Assembly (NCBI RefSeq): GCF_026210795.1
Contig: NC_089444.1
Coordinates: 486,501-550,500 of the forward strand
Length of the DNA stretch: 64,000 nucleotides
Direction: 5' to 3'
Source of the DNA: Rhizophagus irregularis
Taxonomy: Eukaryota > Glomeromycota > Glomeromycetes > Glomerales > Glomeraceae
Below are positions 22,157 to 34,436 of this stretch, piece by piece. The notes under the pieces are model-generated. The model was given only the letters and a program-made list of their open reading frames with translations, had not been told where the DNA came from and did no database searches. Positions within the stretch are counted from its first letter, which is position 1. Every line of letters starts with the position of its first letter. A program made the position numbers and the translations under genes.

Positions 22157-25142
22157 TTATAATAAATCCTTTTTATTGATTAATTTATTTAATTGATTTT
22201 GAGCTTTTTGATATCCTTGTTCAGCAGATTTTGTATACCAATAAATTGCTTGATTTATGTCCTTTTTAATTCCATCTTCATATTCATACATAATAGCAAG
22301 ATTATATTGAGCTACACGATTTCCTAAATTTGCAGCCTTTTTATATAGTTCAAATGCCTTTTGTTTATCAATATTGGTTCCAATTCCATGATAATAACAA
22401 GTTCCCAAATTAATTATTCCACGTATATTTTCTAAATTTGCAGCTTTTTGATATAATTCAAATGCTTTTCGTTTATCAATATTGGTCCCTATTCCATATT
22501 CATAACAAGTTCCTAAATTAGTTATTCCACGTGCATTTTCTAAATTTGCAGCTTTTTGATATAATTCAAATGCTTTTTGTTTATCAATATTGGTCCCTAT
22601 TCCAATCTCATAACAATATCCTAAATTAGTTATTCCAAGTGCATTTTCTAAATTTGCAGATTTTTGATATAATTCAAATGCTTTTTGTTTATCAATATTG
22701 GTCCCTATTCCATCTTCATAACAATATCCTAAATTAGCTATTCCTTGTGCATTTTCTAAATTTGCAGCTTTTTGACATAATTCAAATGCTTTTTGTTTAT
22801 CAATGTTGGTCCCTATTCCACTTATATAACAATATCCTAAATTAGCTATTCCTTGTGCATTTTCTAAATTTGCAGCTTTTTGACATAATTCAAATGCTTT
22901 TTGTTTATCAATGTTGGTCCCTATTCCACTTATATAACAATATCCTAAATTAGCTATTCCAAGTGCATTTTCTAAATTTGCAGCTTTTTGATATAATTCA
23001 AATGCTTTTTGTTTATCAATGTTGGTCCCTATTCCATTTTCATAACAAACTCCTAAATTAGCTATTCCAAGTGCATTTTCTAAATTTGCAGCTTTTTGAT
23101 ATAATTCAAATGCTTTTTGTTCATCAATATTGGTCCCTATTCCATTTTTATAACAATATCCTAAATTAATTATTCCACGTGCATTTTCTAAATTTGCAGC
23201 TTTTTGATATAATTCAAATGCTTTTTGTTTATCAATGTTGGTCCCTATTCCATTTTCATAACAATATCCTAAATTAGTTATTCCACGTGTATTTTCTAAA
23301 TTTGCAGCTTTTTGAAATAATTCAAATGCTTTTTGTTTATCAATGTTGGTCCCTATTCCATTTTCATAACAATATCCTAAATTAGTTATTCCACGTGTAT
23401 TTTCTAAATTTGCAGCTTTTTGATATAATTCAAATGCTTTTTGTTTATCAATATTGGTCCCTATTCCATTTTCATAACAATATCCTAAACTAACTATTCC
23501 AGGTGCATTTTCTGAATTTGCTGCTATTTGATATAATTTAAATGCTTTTTGTTCATCAACATTAATTTCAATTCCAAGATGATTAAATATTCCAAGTAAA
23601 AAAACAGAATTTGAATTATTCTGATTATTCAATAACCAATTATAAATTTCTTGTGAAGTTATATTATAATTATTAAGATAATTAACAATTTCATGTTTTC
23701 TCCTTTCCATATCTGTATTTTCAAAAAGAAGAACTATTTCATTAACCATAATATCAAAATTATTCTCTGATGATATTGTAGTATCTATTTCTTCTGTATT
23801 CATATTATTAAAATTTTGAATAAGTTGAGACATGTCTCCGTGCAGTGAATTATTAATAATATTTCTAGGAGCTTCAACAATATTCTGCTGTTCACTTGAT
23901 AATTGGTTACTTTCTTTTAAAATAATGGCATTTAATTTTGCAACAACTTGGTTTATAGTTAGACGATTATCTGGTTCATTATTCCAGCAATCTAAGTATA
24001 AAATAGAACTTGTAATTAATAAATGCAATTATTATTGAACATAATTAAAATTTATTTTTATTTACCAGTATATATTTTTATATAATCATCGGGTGTATTG
24101 GGAATAGGTTTCTCTCTAAGACCATGTAATATTTCCATAGCCAAACCAACATCATATGGTTCATTACAAAAAGGTGGCCGCCCACTAGATATTTCCCACA
24201 AGAGTATGCCAATACTGTAAACATCACTCTTTTTATTCAACGAATATAATTGTATTTGGTTGTTGCTATCTCTTTTTCTATTAAATATTTGTGGATCAAC
24301 ATAAGTAACCATTCCAAATAATTTTGATTGAATATTAGATGATTCTTCAATCCTTTTTGATAATCCAAAATCAGCTAATTTAACGGTATCCTTGTGAACT
24401 AATACGTTATTGGAGTGCTATTATTAATTAAAATGATAACAACAATATTAGGTACATAATTTTACAAACTCTATAATTTAATAAAATATCAAAAGTAAAT
24501 AACCTACCAAATCACGATGCACAATCCCTTCATCATGCAAGAATAATATAGCATTAGCTAACTGAAATGCTAGATTTAATTTGTCATTCCAAGTAAGATT
24601 TTTAAAACATCCATTTAAATAGTTTCGAAGGGTACCATTATTGGCATATTCCATCACTAAAAAATATTTTTTTGAATTGTTGCTCCGGTTTTCTTTTGAA
24701 AAAAAATAAAAATTTTAGATTTTTTCATTTTATTAAAATAATGATTAAAATATTTATAATACCTGTTGTAATGCCATAAAAGCGAATTATATTTTCATGA
24801 AAATCAATTTCACGCTGAAGTTTAAGCTAAACCAAATTAATAAATTAGGAACATAATTTACGTCAACATATCATAAAGACAATATATAATAATTACTTCG
24901 TTAACAATTTCTTTAGCCATGACATTGAAATTAAAAAAAGATTTCAATGCTAAATAATTACTATGAGAACTTTTCCAATTTGCACGATAAACTTTTCCAA
25001 ACCCACCAAAACCAACTTCTTGTATATTATTAAAATGATTATAGTCATAATATTTAATTTGTTTTTTCGCAATAGATTCTTCGATCCAATTAATCCACTC
25101 ATTTGAATTGTCGATCATATTAAGTTCAGTGGTATTAGACAT
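22157..25142 (-). CDS. Protein kinase fused to thirteen Sel1 repeats
   Basis: Five exons: 24897-25142, 24763-24826, 24508-24692, 24066-24417, 22157-23991, with GT-AG introns and compatible phases, giving 893 residues. The N-terminal half is a TKL-like kinase: glycine loop VGFGGFGKVY (about residues 43-52), Lys67, HRD 162-164 followed by LHSNN, DFG 181-183, TYVDPQ in place of APE, and DVYSIGILLWEISSG. After a linker, residues about 415-883 hold thirteen 36-residue Sel1 units of the form LGYCYENGIGTNIDKQKAFE. Sel1 solenoids bind proteins, so this is likely a signalling kinase with its own scaffold, a pairing much expanded in Glomeromycotina. A large open frame begins at 24028 inside the last intron; it is not the real start, because the kinase reads on upstream. 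The catalytic residues look intact. Confidence 0.9.
22196..23599 (-). repeat. 108-bp coding tandem array (Sel1 units)
   Basis: Thirteen in-frame copies of a 108-base unit. The central copies are almost identical at base level, and the two neighbours spanning about 22741-22956 are identical, showing very recent duplication or gene conversion. The outermost units are clearly diverged. Confidence 0.9.
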
Positions 25143-26024
25143 TGTTATTACTGCGGTAGTTAGTTTTTACTGTGGAAGTTAATTTACGTTGAAAATTTTA
25201 AAAAAGAGAAAGAAAAAAAATTTTTGTACTATTTATAGAAATTTGGTGTTACGAAATAAGATACAAAAATTTGTGTAATTTGCAGCAAAAAATAATTTTG
25301 TAACTCTGCCGTCCCACGTTAGACTGTTCGTCAAAATCAATAAATAATTTTAACGTGACATGACGTCGGCAAACATTAACACATGTAATTTGAAACTTTA
25401 TCACATTTATGAGATTCTATTTTTTATTTAAATATTTGCAAGTCTACATACAATACTAATAAGTCTACGCAAGATTTTATGTGTCGATCGTAAACAAATT
25501 CTTTAAAAGCTTCAATGCACAATAGATTTTTGAAATCATATTTAAAATTAATTTTTAACAGATTTATCATCAATTAAAAAAAAAACGATACTAAGATATA
25601 TCCCAAATTTTAAAAAATAAAAAAATGCACTCTCTGATAATTTATTTATGAAAAACATTACCAAAAAATTTATAATTAAATTTATATTTGAGAATAGGCA
25701 AATAAGTAAAAATGTATGGTAATATCTATATTGTACTCATTTTAAATGTTTTTTTTTTGTAACTTATGATTTAAATCAAGTAAAATTATACCAAAATAAA
25801 GTTTTAATTAAGATAATTCTAATGATATTAAAAATAAAATATTATTGAAAAGGAGTTAAAAAAAATAATAAAATTTACCTAACTTTAAAATAATAATGAT
25901 AAAATTTTAAATTCTTTAAATTATGATATAAAAAAAATAAACATTAATAAACAAAATCAAATTTTGCAGCTTTTAAGATTTTTCAAAACATTAACTACAT
26001 ACATGTATACATGTATAACTTTTA
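25143..26024. other. Intergenic and upstream DNA of the Sel1 kinase
   Basis: No gene is supported. The region is AT-rich with no recognised element or regulatory motif. Confidence 0.5.
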
Positions 26025-26193
26025 CCTGTAAAAAGGTTGATCCGTTTTTATTCCGTCTTTTTCCGTAAAAGCTTATATTTCCGGAATTAATAACCTTATA
26101 TCACGGAATTTATCAAATTATTTACATTTTCCGTAAATGGATGCTCATTTTTACAGAGTTTTTTACAGAAATAACGAATAAATTTTTTATAGG
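26025..26193. mobile_element. 169-bp MITE, family A (inverted copy)
   Basis: Its reverse complement aligns with 21464-21646 from CCTATAAAAAATTTATTCG to TTTTTACAGG. Target duplication flanks are not clear, so this copy is probably older. Confidence 0.7.
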
Positions 26194-27143
26194 ATTAAAA
26201 ACAAATAAAAAATAGTTACTTACGTACCATAAACCCATCAGAACGCTACGCAAATACGCAATTTGAAATTAGGGGTTGTGAAACAAATCACGTTTTTCAA
26301 AGTTAAATCCTAAAAAATTCATATAAAGACAGAATTAGGATATGTAAAACTAAAATTGGTTGAACTTTTGATATATTTTTCCTCGAAAAAAAATCATAAA
26401 TTTGTTGTGTAAATAAATAAACCTTGAAATTTGAAGCGATAAAGCACGTGATAAATGATCCATGTGATCCATTAAATTATTGTTTTACCATCTCCCTCAA
26501 ACCTCAATGTGATTGAAGATGCTGCTCAAGTATTACAATTAAATTTAAAGTAAAAATGCGATGGTAGGTTCGTAGCAGTTGATTGAAAATTTGAAATGAT
26601 AAACTCATTTGATCAATTACTAATAAGAATCTTCTTCCGATCCATTAAGTACTTGAGAAAGCCTTTAATCTCGGATAAAAGTATACTAACCAAATTCAGA
26701 TAGATCAAATGTTAATTTTCTTATGTAGTATTAGACAAAAGAAGAGCGTTCGAAGAGATCAACTTTATAATGTATCAAATCAATATTGCATGCATGATAT
26801 GAGGTTAAACGTCATAATCACATAATCACATGATTACCAATAAAACCAAAAAAAAAATAAATCATGCAATATCATTAATTATATAAATAGTTTGTATTCA
26901 TTGCAAATTTTTGATTTATTTCTAATAGTGTTTAGTAATTTATACAATAAAAGATTATTTGAATGGCGATTGTTTAAAAGTGGAAAAATTTGAATTAAAA
27001 AAGTATTAAATTGGGATAGAGGTATGCCGAAAAAGGAAACCATTGTTAACGTTAACGTTAACATTTCATATCAATCTTAACGTAAACATAACGTAAAAGA
27101 ATAAGCAACTTTAATTATTCAGTTGTCAAAAATTATATAATAA
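26194..27143. other. Intergenic DNA
   Basis: No gene is supported. A perfect GTTAACGTTAACGTTAAC run lies near 27045-27062. The frame at 26879-27064 on the minus strand has no recognisable content. Confidence 0.45.
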
Positions 27144-28679
27144 TTAATCAACTTTCTTTAATAAATTATAAATATCACCAGCAAAAGATAATTCATGCCA
27201 ACTTCGAACTCTAACATTATATAGTTTAAATTCCTCCACTTCATCTTTCAAATCATACAAATCTATTTGATCTCTAAAATAGTACCTAATAGACAAATAC
27301 TTGACTCTTTTTTTCTCCATAATATATTCCTTTATATCATGTAAAATATCGTAACTACCTCTTTGCTTAATTAACAATTTATTAATAAGAATATCTTGAG
27401 AATTTTCTAAGAATGTTCTAAAATCATTTTCTTTAATAGAAAGAGTCAAACTTAAGTATTCTAATTTAGAAGGTAGAACTTGTCCTAAATTTTGCAATAT
27501 ATTTGAACCATATCCAATATTACCATTTGAAGAATAATAAGTATCATCCGATATACGAATTGTAAGATGATTAAGTTTTTGTTTAATATTTTCAATTAAA
27601 TTGATTATTGGATAAATAATCGGATTATCAATTCTATACAAATCAAGGAATTTGATATTCTTACAATATTTTGTAATTAATTCTAATAACTGTTGTTTTA
27701 ATAATAGACTAAAATCAAATTCAAATCCAAACCCAAAATTTTCTAAATAACCACCACATTTTTGTAATAATAATCGTAATGATTCGATTTGTAATATCTC
27801 GTTTATAAATAAAGATCTTAATTTAAATGGTTTAGTTAAAGTAATAATTTGTTGAATAAAACTATTATTTAAAGAAGAACAATAAACAATATGAACAAAT
27901 TCTAAAACATTAAATTGTTCAAATACTTTATCTTTATTTATTATTACTTTAAGATCGACGTAATAGAAAATGATTGTATTTAAAGTATTTGAAAAATTAT
28001 AATCTTTTGATAATAATAATGATTGATATAAAGGTAAATCATAACCAAGTAAAATTTTTTTTAGATTTTGATGTGATTTAATTATTTGTGATACCCGATT
28101 TTGGATTGTAACATCATAAAATATACTATAAAATTTTAAATTTCTAATATTATAAATGAAATTTGGATTTTGTAAAATTAACTCAAGAATATCATGATCA
28201 AGATATCTAGAATCTTTAATAATACGTGGAATCTCTATTTCAAATGTATGTAAATTTACTTCATTTTCAATAAATATTTTAATTAGTAATAAACATATTT
28301 CAATTATTGAACTTTTTAAAAGTTTATTTTTGAAGGTTGACATTTTCCATTTCTTAACAAAAGTAATAAATTTATATGTATTCAAATATTTTAAAAAATT
28401 AAGATAATTGAATAAAGTATTTGAAGGTAATAAATTATTAATAATTTTATATTCATTTAATTCTGTTTTAGAATTATGTAAGTAAATATCAATAATAAAA
28501 TTACAGTTTCTTGTAGAAATAGAAAATGGATTTTCCCATAATAATGGAATCGTTAAACGACACCATAATCTATTAACTAAAATACATGAATGTAAAGTTG
28601 AATGATCATTTTGTAAATATTTTATAACTTCATAAGTTAATTCGGGTAAATCTCCCGAAAATAATTTTGAACATGACAT
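27144..28679 (-). CDS. F-box protein, paralogue 1
   Basis: A single exon of 511 residues. Residues about 9-55 form an F-box-like helix bundle (DLPELTYEVIKYL, CILVNRLWCRLTIP, LLWENPFSI). F-box proteins usually link substrates to the Skp1-Cul1 ubiquitin ligase. The rest is Leu/Ile/Asn-rich with irregular LRR-like strands (LKFLDLYRI, LEYLSLTLSI). The C-terminus has the family's EEFKLYNVRVRS segment. The start MSCSKLF is shared with three paralogues at 38-46 kb, which supports the ATG at 28679. This is the most diverged copy and lies about 10 kb from the others. The frame is intact. Confidence 0.85.
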   Translation of the reverse strand: MSCSKLFSGDLPELTYEVIKYLQNDHSTLHSCILVNRLWCRLTIPLLWENPFSISTRNCNFIIDIYLHNSKTELNEYKIINNLLPSNTLFNYLNFLKYLNTYKFITFVKKWKMSTFKNKLLKSSIIEICLLLIKIFIENEVNLHTFEIEIPRIIKDSRYLDHDILELILQNPNFIYNIRNLKFYSIFYDVTIQNRVSQIIKSHQNLKKILLGYDLPLYQSLLLSKDYNFSNTLNTIIFYYVDLKVIINKDKVFEQFNVLEFVHIVYCSSLNNSFIQQIITLTKPFKLRSLFINEILQIESLRLLLQKCGGYLENFGFGFEFDFSLLLKQQLLELITKYCKNIKFLDLYRIDNPIIYPIINLIENIKQKLNHLTIRISDDTYYSSNGNIGYGSNILQNLGQVLPSKLEYLSLTLSIKENDFRTFLENSQDILINKLLIKQRGSYDILHDIKEYIMEKKRVKYLSIRYYFRDQIDLYDLKDEVEEFKLYNVRVRSWHELSFAGDIYNLLKKVD

Positions 28680-28760
28680 ATTGTAAGTTAAAAAAGAGAA
28701 AGAGAGAAAAAAGGGAGGTATTTGCGTATCACATTTTACTATTGTGTCTATTTATATTAA

Positions 28761-28800
28761 TTTTCGGACGATACTGTCGCACAATTAGTGATCAATTGTG
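28761..28800 (-). promoter_or_regulatory. Shared F-box upstream element, copy 1
   Basis: About 82-121 bases upstream of the F-box ATG. It keeps TTCGGAcgATACTGTCGC and the dyad CACAATT...AATTGTG, but has lost the right half of the TCGGAAT/ATTCCGA dyad seen in the other copies. Confidence 0.5.
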
Positions 28801-30051
28801 TGCAACATCATTAACGTCTTAAATCATGATCACAGGGACGATGATTTTCTTCTGCGGTGATTAAGGATGAATTCTGCGTGTGATAAAAGTAATTCTGTGA
28901 TTTGGCCAGAATTATGCAAGGTCGGCCAACATTCCGATTCACAAAATTCTAGCCAAACTTAATGTCAACAAGTACACCACTTTGACTCCCGATCGTATTA
29001 CAGCCAGAATTATTAAATCAGGCGAAATTTTTCATCATTTTATAACCCTATTCCGTGATTTTGTGAAATTCTGTGAAACACAGAAAATCTGCATCCCAAT
29101 TAACTGAGATGCATTAAAAGTGATACATATGAGTCTAAATTACTAACGATATCCATTCTAAAAATATATTTTATATATACATATATATTTGGGTAAAATT
29201 TATATAATATTAGCGTATATAATATTGGCATGATTTTATATACTGTATACAGTATATTATTATATACATATATAACAAGAAAAAGTGAACATTTTTTTTT
29301 TTTGGCATTAAATTATTTTAAATAAATTAGATATTTAAACAAAATCACCATGAATTTCTTTAAAAAGTTTATTATATAAAATTATAAATCTAGCACACTT
29401 TATAAAATCCTATGCGCCTTTATGAATTTATACTTAAATTTTATACACGAAACAACTTTCGAAAGTTTGTCAATCGGCGCAAGTTATGATTTAATTATCC
29501 TGCCCAGTCCTTTTAACCGTTAAGAATTTTATCTATTTATGATTTTAAGTTTTAACTGCGCCTTATGGATTCAAATTTAAGCTACTTCGACTTTGCGAAA
29601 ATGAGCCATTTCACCAAAGCTAATTGAATAATATTGCATAATAATAATAATAAAAAAAGGAATATACATAAATAAAATATTAGAAATAAAAATATATTAT
29701 TATATTTATACGAAAAATTTTTCCCCATTTCTTATTTCTTGATTATTATTGTTTCTTTGAGAAATTCTCAAATAGCCGGAACTAATTTTTAATGCGTTTT
29801 CCTATTTTAAATTAGAAAAATAAAATAATAAAGATATAAATATTTTTTGATAACATTTAATCAAATAAAATATTTACCATTATTTTCACAAGAATTAATA
29901 TTTAATTCTTCAATATTTCGCTTAGTTCCAAGTGAGTCAAGTCTGCTACTAATATAAAATTGTATTTTATTGATGAAGATTTCGTTGTTGGATTTAAATT
30001 ATAAATTACTTATCAAATATTTTTAATTTTAAATACCTTTTAATGTCTATG
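28801..30051. other. Intergenic DNA
   Basis: Between about 28862 and 29098 loosely inverted words (GGATGAATTCTGCGTGTG against GGATGCAGATTTTCTGTG) hint at an old MITE. A possible lost 3' coding extension of the next kinase lies at about 29880-29960. No gene is supported. Confidence 0.35.
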
Positions 30052-32268
30052 TCAAAATTCTAACTCGTTTGAAATGTAATCTATAAAATAGAAATTTAAT
30101 TTATCTATCAAAGATGACTTTTATTAAAATAGCATAGTAAATACCTTTTGATGAAGAATTGATAGATGAACATTTAGAAAATATAGATGAGCATTTAGAA
30201 ATGTAAGAACTTAATAATTTACTTGTATAAATAGCATTTGGATGAGACTTTTCACTAAACTCAGGACCAAGCTTTTTTGAATCTATCAACTTTTTCCTTT
30301 TTAAGTCAGCTTGATCAACTTGATCAACTTGACCATCATATTCTCGTTTGTCCCATTTTTTACAAATATCTTTAATGATATCTATAGAAGGTCTTTTTTT
30401 GGGATCAGGGTCCCAACAACTTTTCATTAAATTAGCATACCATTCTATTGTATCTTCTGTAATTTCAGGTCGTGCACCATCAATAATTTTGATAATTAGA
30501 TCAATACCATGTTCAACATTAGCAAAAGGCTTACAACCTGTTGTAAGTTCCCACATAATCATACCCAGACTATAAATATCAGATTCTTTAGAAAATGCTG
30601 ACCCCATAAATATTTCTGGTGCAATATAAGGTATCACTCCATAAATTTCATTATCCAATAAGGTATCATTTGCAGATTGTGATAATCCTAGATCTCCGAT
30701 TTTACAATCATAGCCAGTTATCAACATATTTCCACTGTGTAAATCTCGATGTATGAGATTTGTATCATGAATACTCAGAAGTCTAAAATAGTAATAATTA
30801 ATAAATTTGTATTATAAATTAATCATTTACCAATATGCCTAAAATTTAAATACCCAATTGTAAGATTATATAGAATAAAAATTTTTTCTCTCCAATCAAT
30901 TATTGTAAAGTTCATTTGTAGATAATTATGTAAATCTCCAATTGGAGCATATTCCATAACTAATATATAACTATCTAATCCATCCACTCGAGGGTCTTTT
31001 GTAAAACCAAAAGTTTCAATCAACATAGGATTTCCGCTATCTGTTCTATCTGTTGTAAAACTGTAATAATTCGATTTTAACTATAAATATTAAGATTAAA
31101 ATTTAAAATTTTTATAAAATAAATACCAATCTTTTAATCTTTAAAATATTTACCTCTCTCAAAAATATTTTTTAGCATATTGAGAATTTTTAAATCTTTT
31201 TAAAATGAAAATATTTTTATGTCCATTTTTAGTCCAAAAATAATATTCCATACCATCTAACAAAGTTGCTTGATATACGATACTAAATCCTCCTTCTGCT
31301 ATTTTTTTTACATTCATAAATTGAGAATATGGTATATATTTCATGAATTTTCTTGGTTTTTTGTAAAAGCGGCTTAAATTACAACATATTTCGTATGGAA
31401 CGAAATATTTATCAACATTTTTTATAACGTCAGTAAATTTATCTATTTCTAATTGATAAGATCTTATACTAACAAGGAAATCATCTAAAATACTTTTCCC
31501 ACTGTTAATACTAATAATCTTTTTGCTATCTAGTATAATGGTTGATACTCTCTTGCATTTTTTGCAAAGTGATTGATTTGTAATTCCAAAAATAATATTT
31601 GTTGTTAAACAATATCTACATCCAATAAAAAATATGAAACAATTCTCACAATACTTTTGACAATTTGAGGTAAATACTAGAATTTTACAACAATAACAAA
31701 TAATTGTAGCGTCCCACCATGGTAAATATATAATTGAAATAGGCTTTTTAGTTAAAGTTGATTCTATACATCCAGAAGAAATTAGATAACAATCTGAACA
31801 CCATTTATATTCCTTCATATGGTAAGCTGTTCCTTTATATAATAATTTTCCACATAGTTTACAATATTTTTCACTTTCAATCATTTTAGTATTAAAATCT
31901 AAAGAATAATAAGAATTAAAGTACATTATTTGTTTAAAAAATAATATTTTCAAACAATTTCTACAGCATTCTTGAATATTTCGGTGTACTTTTGTTCTGC
32001 TTATTTCATGTTCATTACATTTCAAATCCTCTGTGAAAAAATATACGTCCAAGTATATGTCATTATCAGTTATATTGGTTAAATAACGCGATAAACAATT
32101 TTTACAATACTTTTGTTTCTCAATATTCGTTTGTGTGTATTCTTCTCCACAATGAATACAATTATCATCTCTCCAATCAAATGAAACAAAAAAAATTGGT
32201 ACGGGGCTAGATTTTAATTTTGGTGTTGGATCAAAAGAATTTTTTTCATTTAATTTTACTAGTTCCAT
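30052..32268 (-). CDS. Cys-rich TKL-like protein kinase, apparently frameshifted
   Basis: Exons 31154-32268, 30854-31080, 30145-30782 and 30052-30080. The first encodes an unusual N-terminus with at least six Cys pairs (CIHCGEEY, YCKNC, CCRNC, YCKLCGK, CYCCK, YCENC), probably zinc-binding, then the N-lobe with AEGGFSIVYQA and an ILKRF lysine. Later exons give ETFGFTKDP, VMEYAPIGDLHNYL, LIHRDLHSGN, GDLGLS in the DFG place, YIAPEIF and DIYSLGMIMWELTTG. The first exon reads into a stop at 31160-31162 and reaches its donor one base out of phase. The last exon stops in ISNELEF, whereas a one-base-shorter T run would continue as EFDIDIK into a further plausible exon near 29955. Both faults sit in T runs: assembly error or early pseudogene. 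Confidence 0.7.
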
Positions 32269-34102
32269 TTTATAATATTACGATATAAGCAAGTATAGAA
32301 AATTCAATAAATTTATAGTTTTTCAAATTTTTATATAATGAACCTCTGAATAGAATATAGAATTTTCTTTTTCTGTCGACGAATTCGTCTTAGTATTACG
32401 GAAAATTCGATTGAAGTGTAAAAATGCATTAATTGTATTATGCATGTTTACCTCTATTTGGTTTTTTTTTGTACTTTATTAATTCAAAATACACAGGTAC
32501 AAAGAACGCCCTGGTGACTAGTGCATTCCACATAATGAATAGAATAAAAACCTATCTAATGCAGACACCAAACAACATGATAAACGGAAAAACAAACACA
32601 AAAAAAAAAGAAAAAGAAATTCGATTATGCAGGAAAAGCACGATCAGCATAAGAAAACTCCAAAACCCTGTACCCCTTGTTTCGGTTGATCCCCTTGTTT
32701 CGGCAAAAAAGGTATAAACTATAAAGCTTTTATTTTAATAATTTCATTATTCGTTATTATATTTATATATTCATTTTTTTTTTATCTCATCAATAAATCA
32801 TATTTATATAAAAATTGAGAAAAAGAAAATTAAAAATAAATTAAATGTAATAAAAATAGAATCTATTTATTAATTACTGAAATCTTCAAATTTTTTTGGA
32901 ACTTCAATGTTTTTTTTTTTTTTTTGTTATGAACTTACGTCAGTGAACATTTTTTTTAAAAAAATATTTTTAATTAGTCAAACTTAAATTCAAGTGGTTT
33001 AATTTTTAGTAGTCGTTCTGCTGACACCAATTATAGGAGGTAATACAAGGTTTTTGTTGAACCCAATTTAAAGCAACCTATTTATATATTTTTTAATATA
33101 ATATTACCGTAATAAATTTCTTTATTCTAAAAAAAAAAAATAGAATGACTTACCGGTTTTCCACAGTCGATGTATCTATCTGGATGTTTCGAACTTGAAT
33201 CCAGGAATAAAAGTGAGAAAAACTTTATTTTTTTCGGTTTTAAAGGTTTTAAAAAAAAAATTTTTTTGACAAAAAAAAAATTAAATTAAAAAGTTATTAA
33301 ATTTTCGAAAAATAAATAAATAAATGGGCTTAAAAAAATATTTCGGTTTAAAAACTGAACAGATCAGTCCAGTCATAAAATTATTTTAGCATTCAGCATT
33401 TCAACGTCTATAATAATACAATTATGTCAAAATAACGATCGTAATGCTAAATTCGTAATTTATTTACGATGAAATCCTAAAATAGATTTAGTCAATTAAA
33501 AAAATTGCAGTAAATAATATAATTTTTGCCGAACCAGCCCATTAGTCAACAGGGATCTGCTAAGCAAACCATATTTAAACACCTCGATTCGTAAAAAAAA
33601 CCTAACAATCAGATACGGACTTCGATACTGACATACTTCACCGATCTTTTTTGAGAGCAAAAAAAATTAATATTATTTTTATTATTCCAACCTATATAAA
33701 CCAAAAAAAGATATAAATTCTCTTTTTTTAAAAAAAAAATAGTAATCCAAAATGGAAATAATCGTTACGATATCCTATACATAAATAAATAAAATAATAG
33801 CTAAAAAAAAATGATAGATCATGTGTTATACGATCAAATTTTTATCAAAAAAAAAAAAATTATATCATAAAAAATAAAAAATAGAATTTTTTTTTTTAAA
33901 AAAAAAGCACCAAAATCTCTTATTATAATTATTTAGAAAGTAAATGATTTTTTTTCTTATAACGTTGTATATATAATAATCAAATTTTTATTTTGTTTAA
34001 AAAAATGTTTATTGTTTAAAGTTTTCTTGCTATATAAATTTAATTTAATTAAAAAAGATAATATAATTTTTACATTGATAATTAGCTGATAATCATTCAT
34101 AT
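32269..34102. other. AT-rich intergenic DNA
   Basis: T-run/A-run palindromes occur near 32948, 33723 and 33890. A 94-codon plus-strand frame (32433-32717) has no protein-like composition. A short direct repeat CCCTTGTTTCGG lies at 32675-32703. No gene is supported. Confidence 0.5.
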
Positions 34103-34436
34103 AGCTCGAGCCAACTCGTGAGCGAGCCAAGCCGAGCCATAGCTCGCAATCAATTGAGCTAAGCTCATTCGAGCTGAGCTACAATGCAGTCCGTTCGAGC
34201 TGGCTCAGCTGACTCGCGAGCTCTGAACTAAGCAAAAATGATATTTGTGCAGGTGATCATGAACAACTGATCATTTCGCAAATTCTATATTTAAAAATCT
34301 AAAAATCGTGTAGCTCGAACCGGCTTGAGCCAAGCTACCTTAAGGATTGCCTCGACTCAGCTTCGGCCATTCTAGTCGAGACAAGCTGGTTCGAATTTTA
34401 GTTGGCTCGGCTTGAACCAGCTCATGCGGAGCTTTA
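34103..34436. mobile_element. GAGCT-rich self-complementary element (MITE-like)
   Basis: The GC content jumps, and variants of GAGCTNNGCTCG and GAGCCAAGCC recur on both strands. The left part AGCTCGAGCCAACTCG and the inverted right part AGCTCCGCATGAGCTGG, followed on both sides by AAGCCGAGCC, act as imperfect terminal repeats. No target duplication is clear. Confidence 0.5.

Noticed and set aside
24028-24312. Separate genes starting at 24028 (Sel1 part) and 24312 (kinase part)
   Set aside because: Both starts fall within one kinase domain; splice sites at 24066 and 23991 join them in phase, restoring IYTDCWNNEPDNR.
32433-32717. 94-codon plus-strand frame
   Set aside because: Lys/Thr-rich low complexity with a short direct repeat at its end and no domain; likely chance.
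34380-34400. GGTTCGAAT resembling a tRNA B box
   Set aside because: No A box at the right distance and no cloverleaf; it belongs to the GAGCT-rich repeat.
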